Of a DNA stretch of 64,000 nucleotides, positions 53,679 through 62,976 are shown in pieces. The stretch comes from Halobaculum roseum (GTDB lineage: Archaea; Halobacteriota; Halobacteria; Halobacteriales; Haloferacaceae). The position numbers were made by a program, and so were the translations under genes. The stretch spans positions 1,506,521 through 1,570,520 of the forward strand of contig NZ_CP082286.1 in assembly GCF_019880245.1 (NCBI RefSeq), given 5' to 3'. The notes under the pieces were generated by a model. The model searched no databases. It saw nothing but the letters and a program-made list of their open reading frames with translations, and was not told the origin of the DNA. Each line of letters opens with the position of its first letter. Position 1 is the first letter of the stretch.

Positions 53679-53741
53679 CTACTCCGTCGCCAGCGACAGC
53701 TACCCCGCCGCCAACGACACCTACTCCGCCGCCAACGACAG
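53679..53741 (-). repeat. three tandem 21-bp units, each ending in an in-frame TAG
   Basis: Read on the minus strand, 53741-53721, 53720-53700 and 53699-53679 encode LSLAAE-stop, VSLAAG-stop and LSLATE-stop. The first is the true end of the membrane-protein gene; the next two repeat its last seven codons in phase. Confidence 0.9.
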
Positions 53742-54542
53742 CGCGATCGCCGCCCCCGAGACGACGGTGACGGCGATGACGTGGCCCACCAGCGCGGCCA
53801 GCAACACCGGACGGTCGGCGACGAACGGGACCAGCGCGAGCTGGACGAACGCGAACCCGACGTTGAGCGCGTCCAGCCGACGGAAGCGTGGACGGGTTCC
53901 GGGGCCACACTCCAGGCGGAGCTCGCGGTACAGCGAGACGACCGCGGTCCACCAGGAGGTTCCGATCCGGTAACACAGGTCCCACACGACGACGAGCGCG
54001 AGGAAGACGGCCGGCGCCGGCGGCCGCTCGCCGAACAGCTCCGCGACGATCGGCTCCCCCGCCGGCGCCACTGCGACCGGGAGCAGGCGGAGGAGGACCG
54101 CCGGCGGGCCGGCCGCCGCCGGGTCGACGACGAACAGGTGGGTGACCACCCCCGAGAACGCCAGCACCGCGAGCACCACCTCGATGCTCGATCCGAACAG
54201 CAGCCGGTAGTATCTCGGCGACACGTCGAGCGTCCGGTTCTCGTCGCCGAGGGTGAGCATGAGGAGGCTCCCGACGGCTGCGACGCCGACCGCGACGGTC
54301 CCGACCGGGACGGCGTCCCACAGGTCGTACGCCGCCGCGAGCGCGAGGATCCCCGCCTCGAAGACGACGATCTGGAGGCCGATGGCGACGGGCGCCGAGA
54401 GGGCCGCCCCCGGCACCGCGCCGACGATGCTCTCGTACACCCACGCGTCGCCGAAGTCGGCACGCAGCGGGGGGTCCTCCGCCGCCGGTCCGCCGGCGGG
54501 CCGGTCCGTGCGGCCCTCGTCGCCCGCGGTCGGTCCGCTCAC
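53721..54542 (-). CDS. haloarchaeal membrane protein, unknown (DUF7530-like)
   Basis: 273 residues from GTG 54542. About seven membrane helices with a polar N-terminus and the conserved 'RYYRLLFGSSIEVVLAVLAFSGVVTH' and 'YRIGTSWWTAVVSLYREL' segments. I only vaguely recall a DUF7530 label. The start overlaps the SDR gene stop by 4 bp, so the two are co-translated. The 3' end is triplicated (see repeat). Confidence 0.72.
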   Translation of the reverse strand: MSGPTAGDEGRTDRPAGGPAAEDPPLRADFGDAWVYESIVGAVPGAALSAPVAIGLQIVVFEAGILALAAAYDLWDAVPVGTVAVGVAAVGSLLMLTLGDENRTLDVSPRYYRLLFGSSIEVVLAVLAFSGVVTHLFVVDPAAAGPPAVLLRLLPVAVAPAGEPIVAELFGERPPAPAVFLALVVVWDLCYRIGTSWWTAVVSLYRELRLECGPGTRPRFRRLDALNVGFAFVQLALVPFVADRPVLLAALVGHVIAVTVVSGAAIALSLAAE

Positions 54543-55687
54543 GTGGACCTCTCGGAGTCCGCCGAGTCATCGGTCGCCGTCCGTGGCCGGTCTGCGGCGT
54601 CGCCGTCCGCCCCGCCGGCGGCGCCCCCGGCGGGTTCGGTCGTCCGCTCGTCGGAGGGGTCGGCCCGGTCGTCTCGATCCTCTCGGTCGCCCGGATCGAT
54701 CCGGTCGTCCCGCCGCGCGAGCGCGGTTCGGACCGCCTCGTCGAACGGCGTCAGCTCGACCGGGACCAGCTCGCGGATGGCGGCGTCGTCGGCGACGACC
54801 GGCGTCCGGAGGCCGTCGACGAGGGGGTCGACCACGCCCCTCGGCACGTCGGTGACGAGCCTGACCCACCGGGACGACAGGCGTGGCGTGAGCACCGGGA
54901 CCGGGACCACGAACAGCCGCCCGCCCAGCGCCTCCCGGGTCCGGCGGAGCACCTCCTCGTAGGTGAGCACGTCCGGCCCGCCGATGTCGTAGACGCCGCC
55001 CGCCGCCGCCGGGGCGTCGAGCACGCCGACGAGGTACGCGATCACGTCGTCGACGAAGATCGGCTGACACTCGGTCCGGACCCAGCGGGGGGTGACCATC
55101 ACGGGGAGCCGGGCGGCGAGCTGGCGGATGATCTCGAAGCTGGCGGAGCCGTCGCCGACGATCACCGCCGCGCGCAGCGTCACCAGGTCGTACTTCCCCT
55201 CCCCCAGGATCCGGCCGACCTCGCGGCGCGACCGGAGGTGCTCGGAGAGCTCCTCCTCGGCCTCGTCGCCGAGGCCCCCGAGGTAGATCACCCGATCGAG
55301 GCCGCCCTCGTCGGCGGCGGCTCGGAACGCCTCGGCCGCGCGGCGGTCGGTCTCCGCGAAGTCGTCGCTCTCGCCCATCGAGTGGACGAGGTAGTACGCG
55401 GCGTCACAGTCGAGGGCGGCGAGCCACCGCCCCAGCGGCTGGGGGGTCGTCTCCCCGGGCCCGGTGACGAGGCGAACATCCTCGGGCGCGAGGAGGTCGC
55501 CCTCGAGGACCCGGACCGCGGTGTCGGCGTCGTCCGGCCCGGATCGTCCGTCTGCGCCGGGGCTCTCGGTCCCGCCGTACCGATCGGCGTCGCGGACGAG
55601 AACGACCACCTCGTGTCCCGCCGCCCGCAGGGCGGGGACGAGGCGGCTCCCGATGAACCCGGTCGCGCCGGTCACGAGCACGCGCAT
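54539..55687 (-). CDS. atypical short-chain dehydrogenase/epimerase (NAD(P)-binding)
   Basis: 382 residues. The Rossmann motif 'VTGATGFIGSRLV' (5-17) binds NAD(P). An atypical SDR of the complex-I-assembly (NDUFA9-like) or NmrA-like type is suggested by 'AYYLVHSMGESDDFAETDRRAAE' and 'RLPVMVTPRWVRTECQPIFVDDV'. The C-terminal 50 residues are an acidic, repetitive tail (Asp/Arg/Thr) added for the halophile. It begins an operon with the membrane protein. Confidence 0.85.
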   Translation of the reverse strand: MRVLVTGATGFIGSRLVPALRAAGHEVVVLVRDADRYGGTESPGADGRSGPDDADTAVRVLEGDLLAPEDVRLVTGPGETTPQPLGRWLAALDCDAAYYLVHSMGESDDFAETDRRAAEAFRAAADEGGLDRVIYLGGLGDEAEEELSEHLRSRREVGRILGEGKYDLVTLRAAVIVGDGSASFEIIRQLAARLPVMVTPRWVRTECQPIFVDDVIAYLVGVLDAPAAAGGVYDIGGPDVLTYEEVLRRTREALGGRLFVVPVPVLTPRLSSRWVRLVTDVPRGVVDPLVDGLRTPVVADDAAIRELVPVELTPFDEAVRTALARRDDRIDPGDREDRDDRADPSDERTTEPAGGAAGGADGDAADRPRTATDDSADSERST

Positions 55688-55765
55688 ACGCTCCCCTCTC
55701 GGCGGGCGCCGATAACAGTTGGTCTCGGGGCCGGCGGGTCGGCGGGCCCCACGTTCTCGGCCGGG

Positions 55766-56644
55766 TCAGCTCTCCCAGTCGGTCGTCGCGGGCGCCCCGC
55801 GGTCGACCTCCACGCGCTCGGGGTCGGGCGCGTCGCCGACGCGGTCCCCGGGGTCGCCGGCGGCGGCGTCCCACTCGGCCGCGGCGTTGCCCACCCACGA
55901 GTCGGCCGCGAGCACGCGCTCGCGGGTCTGCTCGTAGCGGTCGTCGTTCACTGCGGCCGTGCCGGGCGCCGACGCGGCGGCCGCGGCGACGAACGCGGCC
56001 CGGTCGGCCGGCGTCGCCTCCCCGTCGATCAGCCGCCCGACGGCGCCCGAGTCGGCGAGTGCCTCGGGATCGTGGTGGAGGAACACTGTCGAGCCCAGCG
56101 CCCCCCGGCCCAGCGGGGGCGGCGGGAGGTCCTCGGGGACCGTGTCGTCGACGAGTCGGTCGCCCGCGTCGCCGTGGACGCGCTCGACGCGCTCGCACTC
56201 CGTCTCGGCGTCGAGTTCCAGGTTGTGGCCGGGGTACGTTCGACACCGGTCGGGGTAGCGGTCGGTGTCGTGGATCCGGCACTTCAGCGTGTCCGGGTCG
56301 AGGAAGGCGCACGCGTCGAGCCAGACACGCTCGCCCTCGAACGGCGCGACGGGCTTCGGGGGCTTGCGAATGCCGACCAGGAAGGCGGGGCGGCCGTCGA
56401 TCCCCGCGACCTCGTGCCCGTCGACCGTCGTGGCGCGGTCGCCGTCGGCCGCGAACAGCCGCGGGACGAGCGCGTCGCCGAGGCCCGCGTCGACGAACCC
56501 GCGGACCTCGTCGCGCGAGAGCGGGACGAGGTGGTACGCGTCGTCGAGCGCGCGGTAGCGTCCCTCGCGCTCGCGGTCGTCGGGGGCGCCCAGCGGCCGC
56601 CAGTCGAGACAGCAGCCGGCACAGCCCTCGCAGTTCACGTCCAT
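55766..56644 (-). CDS. YkgJ-family cysteine-cluster protein
   Basis: 292 residues. An N-terminal 'CEGCAGCC' (C5, C8, C11, C12) and later 'DACAFLD', 'KCRIHD' and 'DRCRTYPGHN' are the YkgJ/UPF0153 signature, thought to chelate zinc or iron. The domain ends near 150, and the remaining 140 residues are an Asp/Ala-rich haloarchaeal extension. It is divergent from the zinc-finger gene that follows. Role unproven. Confidence 0.83.
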   Translation of the reverse strand: MDVNCEGCAGCCLDWRPLGAPDDREREGRYRALDDAYHLVPLSRDEVRGFVDAGLGDALVPRLFAADGDRATTVDGHEVAGIDGRPAFLVGIRKPPKPVAPFEGERVWLDACAFLDPDTLKCRIHDTDRYPDRCRTYPGHNLELDAETECERVERVHGDAGDRLVDDTVPEDLPPPPLGRGALGSTVFLHHDPEALADSGAVGRLIDGEATPADRAAFVAAAAASAPGTAAVNDDRYEQTRERVLAADSWVGNAAAEWDAAAGDPGDRVGDAPDPERVEVDRGAPATTDWES

Positions 56645-56733
56645 GCCACCGCTAACTGACGCCGGCTCCGCGCAAGAAGCTGTCCCCGGTCGGCGAGCCG
56701 CGGGCTTATGCCCGCGCCGTCCCGAGCGGTTCC

Positions 56734-56955
56734 ATGAGCAAGCAGCGCTGCGACGGGTGCGACCGGCGCGTCCGTCTCGGCGGCGGGATCGGCGACCTCT
56801 GGTCGTTCGAGACCGGGAGCACCGACGGCCTGACGCTGGAGCTTTCGGACGGCTCCGAGCACTTCCTGTGTTACGACTGCATCGAGGGGCTGCCCGACGA
56901 CGAGGAGGTCACCCGCGGGCACGTCGAGGCGCTTCCGGGGGACGGCGACGAGTGA
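56734..56955 (+). CDS. 73-residue zinc-finger protein (DUF7561-like)
   Basis: ATG 56734. CxxC pairs in 'RCDGCDRRVRLGGG' and 'FLCYDCIEGLP' enclose a beta-hairpin, a treble-clef-like zinc site. The family label is from memory. It lies 91 bp upstream of the helicase gene on the same strand and may be transcribed with it. Confidence 0.75.
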   Translation: MSKQRCDGCDRRVRLGGGIGDLWSFETGSTDGLTLELSDGSEHFLCYDCIEGLPDDEEVTRGHVEALPGDGDE

Positions 56956-57046
56956 GGACCGCCGACGACGAGAACCGCTCGGGGCCGACGACGGGTTCCA
57001 CCATTCGACACGCTTACCCGCCGGCCGCCGATTCGGTCTGACGACC

Positions 57047-58969
57047 GTGGACCCCGATCGGATCGGCTCCGAGTTCCCCGCACCCTCCTTCCGCGGCGCC
57101 CAGGAGCGGGCGCTCTCGGACATCGCGGACGCGTTCGCCGCCGGCAACCGCGTCGTCCTCGTGCGCGCCCCGACCGGCAGCGGGAAGTCGCTGCTCGCGC
57201 GGGCCATCGCAGGCGCCGCCCGCGGCGTCGAGGAGGCGAGCCCCTCGGAGGCGACGGGCGCGTACTACACCACCCCGCAGGTGTCCCAGCTCGACGATGT
57301 GGCCGAGGACGACCTGCTCGACGACCTGAACGTGATCCGCGGGAAGTCCAACTACACCTGCATCCTCCCCGGCGAGGAGGACACGCCCGTGAACCGTGCG
57401 CCCTGCGCCCGCCAGCGAGGGTACGACTGCTCGGTCCAGCACCGCTGTCCGTACTACTCCGACCGCGCCATCGCCTCGAACCGCCCCATCGCCGCGATGA
57501 CGCTGGCGTACTTCATGCAGACGGCCGGCTCCGACGTGTTCCGGAAGCGCGACGTGGTCGTCGTCGACGAGGCCCACGGCCTCGCGGAGTGGGCGGAGAT
57601 GTACGCGACCATCGAGCTGTCGCCCACGACGGTACCCGTCTGGGACGACGTGGGCGTCCCCGACGTGCACAACGACGAGGTCGGCCCGCTCGAACGCACC
57701 GCGCGGTTCGTGAAGGCGCTGCTGGGCGTCTGCTCGAACGAGAAGGACGAGCTGCTCCGGCAGGGCGACCTGAGCCCCGAGGAGGCCGCGCGGCGCGACC
57801 GCCTCCAGGAGCTGATCTCGGATCTGAAGTGGTTCCTTGAGGACTACCGCGATACGGAGTCGGCGACGACGTGGGTCGTCGACCAGCCCGACGGCGAGGG
57901 CGGCGCGCTCACGATCAAGCCGCTGGACCCCGAGAAGTACCTGAAACACACCGTCTGGGACCGCGGCAACCGCTTCGCCCTGCTCTCGGCGACGATCCTC
58001 AGCAAGGAGTCGTTCTGCCGCGGCGTCGGGCTCGACCCCGAGGACGTCGCGCTCGTCGACGTGGAGCACACCTTCCCCGTCGAGAACCGACCGCTGTTCG
58101 ACACGACGCGGGGGAAAATGACGTACGAACACCGCGACGAGACGCTCCCGAAGGTCGCGCGCCTGTGCCTGCGGCTGATGGCGCGCCACCCCGACGAGAA
58201 GGGGCTGATCCACGCCCACAGCTACGCCATCGCGCGACAGTTGGCCGAGCGGTTCGACCAGTTCGGGGTCGCCGCCCGCGTGCGGAGCCACGACAGCGAC
58301 GACCGCGACGCCCAACTGGAGGCGTGGAAGGCCAGCGACGATCCCGAAGTCTTCGTCTCCGTGAAGATGGAGGAGGCGCTGGACCTGAAGGGAGACCTCT
58401 GTCGCTGGCAGGTGCTGTGTAAGGCGCCGTACCTCAACACCGGCGACTCCCGCGTCGCCGCCAGGCTGGAGGACGGCCAGTGGCCGTGGTACCACCGCGC
58501 CGCGCTCAGGACGGTGATCCAGGCGTGCGGCCGGGTCGTGCGCGCGCCCGACGACCACGGCGCGACGTACCTCGCGGATTCGAGCCTCCTGGACCTGTTC
58601 GAGCGCGCCGAGGCCGACACGCCGCCGTGGTTCCGCGACCAGATCGACCGCATGTCGACCCCCGATCTCCCCGAGTTCGACCCCGAGGCGGCGATGGCGG
58701 GGATGGACGCCGACCCAGGCCCGAGTTCGGGCGCCGGCCACGGGATCGGTCGCGGGCGCTCGGGCGGCGGCAGCGGTGGCACCAAGGGATTCAGCGGCGG
58801 ATCGGGAGGATCCGGCGGATCCGGCGGATCCGGCGGGGCTGGCCGGTCGTCCTCGTCGTCTTCCTCCTCGTCGCGAGCGGCGGGAGCCTCGGACGGCGGT
58901 ACCCGCGGCGGCGACGGCGACGAGGACCCGATGGCGGACCACCCGCTGTCGGACGTGTGGGGGGAGTAG
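57047..58969 (+). CDS. Fe-S superfamily 2 helicase (XPD/DinG-like)
   Basis: 640 residues from GTG 57047. Walker A 'APTGSGKS' at 41-48, 'VVVDEAH' at 171-177, and C105, C120, C128 and C134 as a four-cysteine [4Fe-4S] domain place it with XPD/Rad3/DinG. It should unwind DNA 5' to 3' using ATP. Motif VI-like 'QACGRVVRAPDDHG' is near 493. After about 555 the chain becomes a long Gly/Ser-rich repeat ('GGSGGSGGSGG') with a serine run and an acidic end. Such a linker is unusual for this family. Confidence 0.9.
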   Translation: MDPDRIGSEFPAPSFRGAQERALSDIADAFAAGNRVVLVRAPTGSGKSLLARAIAGAARGVEEASPSEATGAYYTTPQVSQLDDVAEDDLLDDLNVIRGKSNYTCILPGEEDTPVNRAPCARQRGYDCSVQHRCPYYSDRAIASNRPIAAMTLAYFMQTAGSDVFRKRDVVVVDEAHGLAEWAEMYATIELSPTTVPVWDDVGVPDVHNDEVGPLERTARFVKALLGVCSNEKDELLRQGDLSPEEAARRDRLQELISDLKWFLEDYRDTESATTWVVDQPDGEGGALTIKPLDPEKYLKHTVWDRGNRFALLSATILSKESFCRGVGLDPEDVALVDVEHTFPVENRPLFDTTRGKMTYEHRDETLPKVARLCLRLMARHPDEKGLIHAHSYAIARQLAERFDQFGVAARVRSHDSDDRDAQLEAWKASDDPEVFVSVKMEEALDLKGDLCRWQVLCKAPYLNTGDSRVAARLEDGQWPWYHRAALRTVIQACGRVVRAPDDHGATYLADSSLLDLFERAEADTPPWFRDQIDRMSTPDLPEFDPEAAMAGMDADPGPSSGAGHGIGRGRSGGGSGGTKGFSGGSGGSGGSGGSGGAGRSSSSSSSSSRAAGASDGGTRGGDGDEDPMADHPLSDVWGE

Positions 58970-59097
58970 GCCCTTCGATATCCACGACGATCCGAGTACG
59001 TCCTTATATCACGATCCCGGAGCGGCGCGGATCGCCACGCGTATCATGACATATTATCTCACGAAGGATTATGTATTCCCTTGTAGAAGGGAGAATC

Positions 59098-59283
59098 ATG
59101 ACGATCCACGGTGTCGACACCGCCCTGACGCTGTTCAAGGCCGGAACGCTCACACGGACGCAGGCCGCCCGGAAGGCCGGCGTCGACCTCGACCGCTTCG
59201 ACGAGCTGTGCCGCCGCCGCGGCATCGGATCCGCGGGGCCGTCGCTCGACCCGAGCGGCCCCTCACACGTCAACGCCGACTGA
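59098..59283 (+). CDS. small helix-turn-helix protein (DUF7317-like)
   Basis: 61 residues from ATG 59098; ATG 59071 is also in frame. GATTATGT (about 59067-59074) could be a TATA box 24-31 nt before 59098, which favours the shorter form. 'TLTRTQAARKAGVDLDRFDELCRRRGI' is a helix-turn-helix of the kind found in haloarchaeal DNA-binding mini-proteins. An operator-type antitoxin is another option; no toxin is adjacent. Confidence 0.7.
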   Translation: MTIHGVDTALTLFKAGTLTRTQAARKAGVDLDRFDELCRRRGIGSAGPSLDPSGPSHVNAD

Positions 59284-59339
59284 TCGGGCGTGCTTCGTTC
59301 ACTTCCTCCCCCACCGCCGAGCGACGCCCACGCCGTCGC

Positions 59340-59789
59340 CTACGGCTCGGGATCCCACGCGGCGTCCTCGACGACGCGCACGGACGCCGGGAGCGACGAG
59401 CGAAACCGGACCCCCACCCGGTAGCGGTCGACGCTCATGTCCGCCGTACAGCCGGGGCTGGGGACGGCGCCGAACCCGAACATCCCCTGCCTCCCGACGC
59501 CGACGCGGACGACGAGCGCGTCGTCGACGACGCGGGTCGACTCCAGGACCGCGCGGTCGCACGAGCCGGAGCCGACGTACATCGCCCCGTAGATCGTGAT
59601 CTCGCGGGACTCCGGGCGGCGCTCGATCACCGGGTCGCCGCCGGGGTCGGGCGCCCGACGGCCGCAGTCGCTCTCGAAGTCACAGATCCGGAACGAGCGG
59701 TCGGTTATCGGGCCGTCGCGCGCGCCGCAGCCGGCGACCGTCGCGGCCGGGAGCGTCGCGAGCGCGGCGAGGAGGGCGCGGCGCTGCAC
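59340..59789 (-). CDS. exported lipoprotein with cysteine pairs
   Basis: 149 residues from GTG 59789, which opens a short basic signal with lipobox 'AGCG' at about 19-22; the longer frame to 59852 is less likely. The mature domain is about 125 residues, beta-rich, with Cys in 'FRICDFESDCGRR', 'SGSCDRAV' and 'PSPGCTADM' that may form disulfides outside the cell. No family recognised. It is divergent from the Nudix gene. Confidence 0.7.
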   Translation of the reverse strand: MQRRALLAALATLPAATVAGCGARDGPITDRSFRICDFESDCGRRAPDPGGDPVIERRPESREITIYGAMYVGSGSCDRAVLESTRVVDDALVVRVGVGRQGMFGFGAVPSPGCTADMSVDRYRVGVRFRSSLPASVRVVEDAAWDPEP

Positions 59790-59881
59790 GGCGGGCTTGA
59801 CGCCTCGGGGGGAGATAACGATCGGGGACGGTCGACCGGGTGGGGGAAGCACTCAAGACGGCAGACCGAGCCCGTTCGCCC

Positions 59882-60427
59882 GTGAGCTACACCGTCGAGA
59901 CGTCGGCGGTCTCGTACTGTCCCGCCTGCGGCGCGTCGCTCGGCGCCCGCGAGACCCACGAGGGCGAGCGGCCGTACTGCCCCGACTGCGACCTGACGCT
60001 GTACCGGAACCCGATCCCGATGGCCCGCGCGACGGTGGTCGACGGCGACCGCGCGCTGCTGATCGAGATGGGCGAGGGCCGCGACGAGGGCGCGTGGGCG
60101 CTGGCGGGCGGTCACTGCCTCTGTGACGAGCCGCCGGCGGTCACGGCGGCGCGGGAACTGGAGGAGGAAACCGGCCTGTCCGTCGACCCGGCGGATCTGA
60201 CGCTCGTCGGCGACGGGTTCCTCCGGTTCGAGGACGGCGTGTCGATGGTCTCGTTCAACTACGCCGCCGCGGCCGCCGACGCGACCGGGACCGTCGAGGC
60301 GGCCGACGACGCCGCCGACGCGCGGTTCTGGACGCGAACCGAGATCGAGGGGTCGCCGCCGCTGCTGCGGGCGTCCGGGAGGGCGCAGGTGCTCGACGCG
60401 ATCGATCGACTCGGAAGGGACCGGTAG
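59882..60427 (+). CDS. Nudix hydrolase with zinc ribbon (NudC-like)
   Basis: 181 residues from GTG 59882; an alternative GTG lies at 59840. A zinc ribbon (C13, C16, C33, C36) precedes a Nudix domain whose box is 'GGHCLCDEPPAVTAARELEEETGL'-shaped with the REUxEE core intact. Ribbon-Nudix proteins of this layout are related to NADH pyrophosphatases that remove NAD caps, but the NudC-specific SQPWPFPxS region is missing, so the substrate is open. Confidence 0.85.
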   Translation: MSYTVETSAVSYCPACGASLGARETHEGERPYCPDCDLTLYRNPIPMARATVVDGDRALLIEMGEGRDEGAWALAGGHCLCDEPPAVTAARELEEETGLSVDPADLTLVGDGFLRFEDGVSMVSFNYAAAAADATGTVEAADDAADARFWTRTEIEGSPPLLRASGRAQVLDAIDRLGRDR

Positions 60428-60433
60428 CCGCCG

Positions 60434-61582
60434 CTACTCCCCGTCGACGGTGTCGTCCTCGGCCTCCCCGTCGTCCGGCACCACGTACAGTCCCGCGTCG
60501 GTCTTCACCGCCTCGACGCGCTCGGCCTCCTCGTCGACGCCCGACGGGCGCGCCACCGTCACCGCCTCGTACGTCTCGGGGTCGAGCACCTGCACCGCGT
60601 TGTCGTCCTCGACGGCCACGACGGTCGTCTCGACGGCGTCGTCGACGTGTCCGACCGTTTCGGCGTCGGGCGTCTCCCCCTCCTCGAAGCGGGCCTCGTA
60701 GGGCTCGCCGGTCGCCATGCGGACGCCCTTGAGGTTCCCCCGCACCGAGCGCACCAGCACCGGCCCCTCGCCGTCGTCGGGGTCGATCACGTCGCCGGGG
60801 CGGAACTTCGGCAGGCGGACCGCGAAGGTGACGCGGTACACCTCGTTGCCGTCGCCGTCCTCGGTGACGAGCGTCGGCGCCTCCGAGTAGCTTCCCCCTA
60901 ACTCCTCGGTGATCTGGGTCGCGACGGCCTTCCCGAGCTTGTTGGTGGAGAGCTTCACGTCCTTCCCCTCCGGCTGGTCGATCACCTCGGTGACGAACGA
61001 CTCGCGGTCGCCGTCGGCCTCGCGCTCGGCGACGAGCGACTCGGCGATCTCGACGGCCTTCGACTGCTCGGCGGGGTCGGGGACGCGGTCGCGACCGCGG
61101 ATCTGCACCACCGCGGCGTAGCTCCCGCCGGAGATGCGGCCGCATCGGTCGCAGGTGCCGCGGCTGATCTTCACCGGGACGACGACCTCCTCCTCGACGT
61201 GGACCCCGCGGACGACGCCCGCGAACGTGCAGTGCATCCGGATCGTGTTCCGGTCGACCTGCTCGGGGTCGACCCCCCACTGGATCTGTTCGGCCTTCAG
61301 GTGGACCGCCAGCGCCTCCGACACCTCGTCGACGGCCACGTCGGTGTAGTCGCGCGCGCCCACGTCGACCCAACGGTTGCCGCGGTGGACCGCCCCGCAG
61401 TGCGAACAGACGGTCACCTCGACGCGGTCGGGCGCGTCGACCAGTTCGAAGTCCTCGAGGTAGCAGGCGTCACAGAGCACGCGGTCGCGCTCGCGCGGCT
61501 CGCCCGGGAGCGGCTCCTCGCGCTCGGGCACCGGGTCGCCGCAGCGCGGGCAGAACTCCCGCGTGTCGCGTGTCTCGCTCAT
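60434..61582 (-). CDS. nmd3: archaeal NMD3, large-ribosomal-subunit biogenesis factor
   Basis: 382 residues. The N-terminal zinc-binding region carries four CxxC pairs (C11/C14, C37/C40, C59/C62 and 'CDRC' near 146). Then come the eIF5A-like and OB-type beta domains ('KLSTNKLGKAVATQI', 'FRPGDVIDPDDGEGPVLV'). NMD3 binds the nascent large subunit. The C-terminus is acidic and halophile-specific. ATG at 61582. Confidence 0.92.
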   Translation of the reverse strand: MSETRDTREFCPRCGDPVPEREEPLPGEPRERDRVLCDACYLEDFELVDAPDRVEVTVCSHCGAVHRGNRWVDVGARDYTDVAVDEVSEALAVHLKAEQIQWGVDPEQVDRNTIRMHCTFAGVVRGVHVEEEVVVPVKISRGTCDRCGRISGGSYAAVVQIRGRDRVPDPAEQSKAVEIAESLVAEREADGDRESFVTEVIDQPEGKDVKLSTNKLGKAVATQITEELGGSYSEAPTLVTEDGDGNEVYRVTFAVRLPKFRPGDVIDPDDGEGPVLVRSVRGNLKGVRMATGEPYEARFEEGETPDAETVGHVDDAVETTVVAVEDDNAVQVLDPETYEAVTVARPSGVDEEAERVEAVKTDAGLYVVPDDGEAEDDTVDGE

Positions 61583-61698
61583 TGGCGCCTCGGTACACGG
61601 CAGAGCCGGTTAAGCGGCGCGACTGGCGGACCGGGTCGCCGTCGCGGGCGCGGACGGGCGCGATCGGACGCGAACGTCGGGCCGACCTCCCGCCCGCG

Positions 61699-62850
61699 TC
61701 ACCCCGACTCGTAGGTCGACTCCCACTCCGGGTTCGCCTCCGCGCCGTTCTCGGCCTCGGGTTCGAGCATCTCGGCGACGGAGTCCAGCCCGAGCAGCTC
61801 CCGCTCGTCGTCGTCGAACGCCAGGGAGTCGAGCGCCGCCGAGTCCTGCACGTCCGATCCCGAGAGCTGTTCGCCGTAGCGGCCGAGCAGGCTCGTCAGC
61901 TCCTGCGGGATGACGAAGGTGGTGGACTCGCCCTGACCGATGGCCGCCAGCGTCTCCATCCCCTTGTCGACGATGGCGCGCTCGCCCATCGACTCCGCCG
62001 CGCGGGCGCGCAGGACGGTGGAGACGGCGTCGCCCTGCGCCTCCAGCACCGACGCGACCTTCTCGCCTTGTGCGGAGAGGACGTTCGCCGTGCGCTCGCC
62101 CTCGGCGGTCTCGACGGCGGCGCGGCGCTCGCCCTGCGCCTCGAGGATCATGGCGCGGCGGCGGCGCTCGGCGGAGGTCTGCTCCTCCATCGCGTCGAGG
62201 ACGCCCTGCGTGGGCAACACCTCCTTCACCTCGACCATCTCGACGTCGACGCCCCACTCGTCGGTCGGCCCCTGCAGGTTCGTCCGGATGCGGCGGTTGA
62301 TCTCGTCGCGCCGCGAGAGCGTCTCGTCGAGTTCCATGTCGCCGATGACCGCCCGAAGGGAGGTCTGCGCGAGCAGCGCGGTCGCCCGGCGGTAGTCCTC
62401 CACGTTGAGGAACGACCGCTCGGCGTCGACGACGCGGATGTACACGACCGCGTCGGCGGTGACCGGCGAGTTGTCGCGGGTGATCGCCTCCTGGGTCGGC
62501 ACGTCGATGGTCTGGGCCCGCCTGTCGAACCGGTAGGTCCGGGAGACGAACGGGGGGATCAGGTGGATCCCGGGGTCGAGGAGCCCGCTGTAGGAGCCGA
62601 GCACGGTGAGGGCGCGCTGCTCGTAGGCCTGCACGATCTCGACGGTCGACAGCAGCGTGACCAGCGCGAGGACGAGCACCATCCCCCCGATCGCGTACAT
62701 CATCGGGAGCACGGCCCACGCGAGGAGGGCGAGCGCGACGCCGAGACCGATCTGAACCCGGCCGTCGTCGGGGAGCAGGTCCGGGATGCCGACCTCGCCG
62801 GCGCTCATGCGACCCAGCGTCCGAAAGAATCGACCGCCGGCGTCGTTCAT
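61699..62850 (-). CDS. SPFH/Band 7 (stomatin-like) membrane protein
   Basis: 383 residues. Two N-terminal membrane segments (about 32-50 and 52-68), then an SPFH domain with 'VEIVQAYEQRALTVLGSYSGLLDPGIHLIPPFV' and 'VDVPTQEAITRDNSPVTADAVVYIRV'. A long Ala/Glu/Arg coiled coil ('GERRAAVETAEGERTANVLSAQGEK') follows to about 290. Such proteins oligomerise into membrane microdomain scaffolds and often pair with NfeD, which is not seen here. The acidic C-terminus is halophile-like. Confidence 0.92.
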   Translation of the reverse strand: MNDAGGRFFRTLGRMSAGEVGIPDLLPDDGRVQIGLGVALALLAWAVLPMMYAIGGMVLVLALVTLLSTVEIVQAYEQRALTVLGSYSGLLDPGIHLIPPFVSRTYRFDRRAQTIDVPTQEAITRDNSPVTADAVVYIRVVDAERSFLNVEDYRRATALLAQTSLRAVIGDMELDETLSRRDEINRRIRTNLQGPTDEWGVDVEMVEVKEVLPTQGVLDAMEEQTSAERRRRAMILEAQGERRAAVETAEGERTANVLSAQGEKVASVLEAQGDAVSTVLRARAAESMGERAIVDKGMETLAAIGQGESTTFVIPQELTSLLGRYGEQLSGSDVQDSAALDSLAFDDDERELLGLDSVAEMLEPEAENGAEANPEWESTYESG

Positions 62851-62976
62851 GGCTTCGAGTTGGACGACACGCTACTTACAGGTTTCGCGGGGTCGAACGG
62901 TCGCGGGTCGACGCCGGCGGTCGGAGAACGGTCCGATGTCGGCGTCCGAGAAGCGTCCGACGTGGGGGGTGTGATA

